Below, one piece after another: positions 4,719 through 5,178 of a DNA stretch of 5,178 nucleotides (its first letter is position 1; each line of letters begins with the position of its first letter). The position numbers and the translations under genes were made by a program. The notes beneath the pieces are model-generated. The model saw nothing but the letters and a program-made list of their open reading frames with translations, ran no database searches and was not told the origin of the DNA. Source of the DNA: Pseudomonadota bacterium (GTDB lineage Bacteria; Pseudomonadota; Gammaproteobacteria; Competibacterales; Competibacteraceae); the NCBI GenBank assembly GCA_018262135.1, contig JAGTSD010000262.1, forward strand, positions 1-5,178. The letters are read 5' to 3'.

Positions 4719-5178
4719 TCAGTCCTCCACGGCTTCGGCGCGCAACCGGAACAGGTTTTTCAAATCGTCGGTGGACAGTTCGGTGATCCAGTTCTCGCCG
4801 CTGCCCACGATCTTTTCCGCCAGCGCCTGCTTGCGCTCGATCAACTCATCAATGCGCTCCTCCACCGTGCCCAGGCAGACGAACTTATGCACCTCCACCT
4901 GCCGGCTTTGGCCGATGCGGAAGGCGCGGTCGGTGGCCTGGTTTTCCACCGCCGGATTCCACCAGCGGTCGAAATGGAACACGTGGTTGGCGCGGGTGAG
5001 GTTCAGTCCGGTGCCGCCAGCCTTGACGGACAGAATGAAGACTGGCGGTCCACCGGATTCGTTCTGGAACCGCTCCACCATCCGTTCGCGCTGGGTCTTG
5101 GACAGGCCGCCGTGCAGGAACACCACTTCCCGCGTCAACTGTTCTTGCAGGTATTTCTGCAAGATATGCCCCATCTCG
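4719..5178 (-). CDS. SNF2-family DEAD/DEAH-box helicase, C-terminal part (5' end outside window)
   Basis: Only the last 150 or so residues are inside the window; the frame is open to the right edge, so the ATG at 5174 is internal and not the start. The visible part is the second helicase lobe: [20 protein letters not shown], motif [21 protein letters not shown], the SNF2-diagnostic [20 protein letters not shown] containing motif VI with its arginine finger, then the [20 protein letters not shown] helix and a C-terminal tail ending in LKNLFRL. SNF2/HepA-type proteins are ATP-driven double-stranded DNA translocases that displace bound proteins; full length is usually 1000 residues or more. The downstream SWIM gene follows with a 3-nt gap. 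The ATPase lobe, any N-terminal domain and further operon members cannot be seen. Confidence 0.94.
   Translation of the reverse strand, partial: EMGHILQKYLQEQLTREVVFLHGGLSKTQRERMVERFQNESGGPPVFILSVKAGGTGLNLTRANHVFHFDRWWNPAVENQATDRAFRIGQSRQVEVHKFVCLGTVEERIDELIERKQALAEKIVGSGENWITELSTDDLKNLFRLRAEAVED
4724..4728 (-). promoter_or_regulatory. Shine-Dalgarno of the SWIM gene, inside the helicase 3' end
   Basis: GGAGG on the minus strand lies 8 nt before the ATG at 4715 and overlaps the last helicase codons (Val-Glu-Asp-stop). It supports both the chosen start and coupled translation of the pair. Confidence 0.7.

Overview
The window is GC-rich, densely coded bacterial DNA. Gene content (DODA-type dioxygenase, prokaryotic cytochrome b561, YceI proteins, NnrU) suggests a proteobacterium, probably a gamma- or betaproteobacterium, but nothing in the sequence fixes the genus. 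It reads as a chromosomal stretch with one scarred zone in the middle. There is no rRNA, tRNA, CRISPR array or intact mobile element.

Left part (about 159-2555, + strand): a tight four-gene cluster. It encodes a DODA/YgiD-type class III extradiol dioxygenase, a cytochrome b561, and two periplasmic YceI-family proteins. The first three genes are essentially contiguous: 2 nt separate genes one and two, and genes two and three overlap as ATGA. The fourth follows after 35 nt. Cytochrome b561 with YceI is a familiar pairing (E. coli yceJ-yceI), consistent with a membrane or periplasmic redox or isoprenoid-quinone role. The first YceI copy is unusual: alignment to the second copy shows about 47 residues missing from its middle, in frame.

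Middle part (about 2556-3863): an NnrU-family membrane protein gene (2826-3515, +) flanked by debris. Upstream, on the minus strand, lies the C-terminal tail of what looks like an IS200/IS605-type Y1 transposase (about 2691-2804). It retains a helix with the probable catalytic tyrosine, and two hairpins lie at or beyond its 3' end. The ribosome-binding site of nnrU lies just beyond this remnant. Downstream, on the plus strand, lies the C-terminal fragment of an aldo/keto reductase (about 3634-3813).

Right part (about 3864-5178, - strand): a two-gene operon reading leftward. It encodes a SNF2-family helicase, cut by the window edge so that only the C-terminal helicase lobe is visible, and a SWIM zinc-finger protein whose Shine-Dalgarno lies inside the end of the helicase gene. 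This pairing recurs in bacteria, but its function is not well defined.

I did not find a clearly new system. The points most worth checking are the internally deleted YceI, the transposase remnant abutting nnrU, and the SNF2-SWIM module whose upstream part is outside the window.
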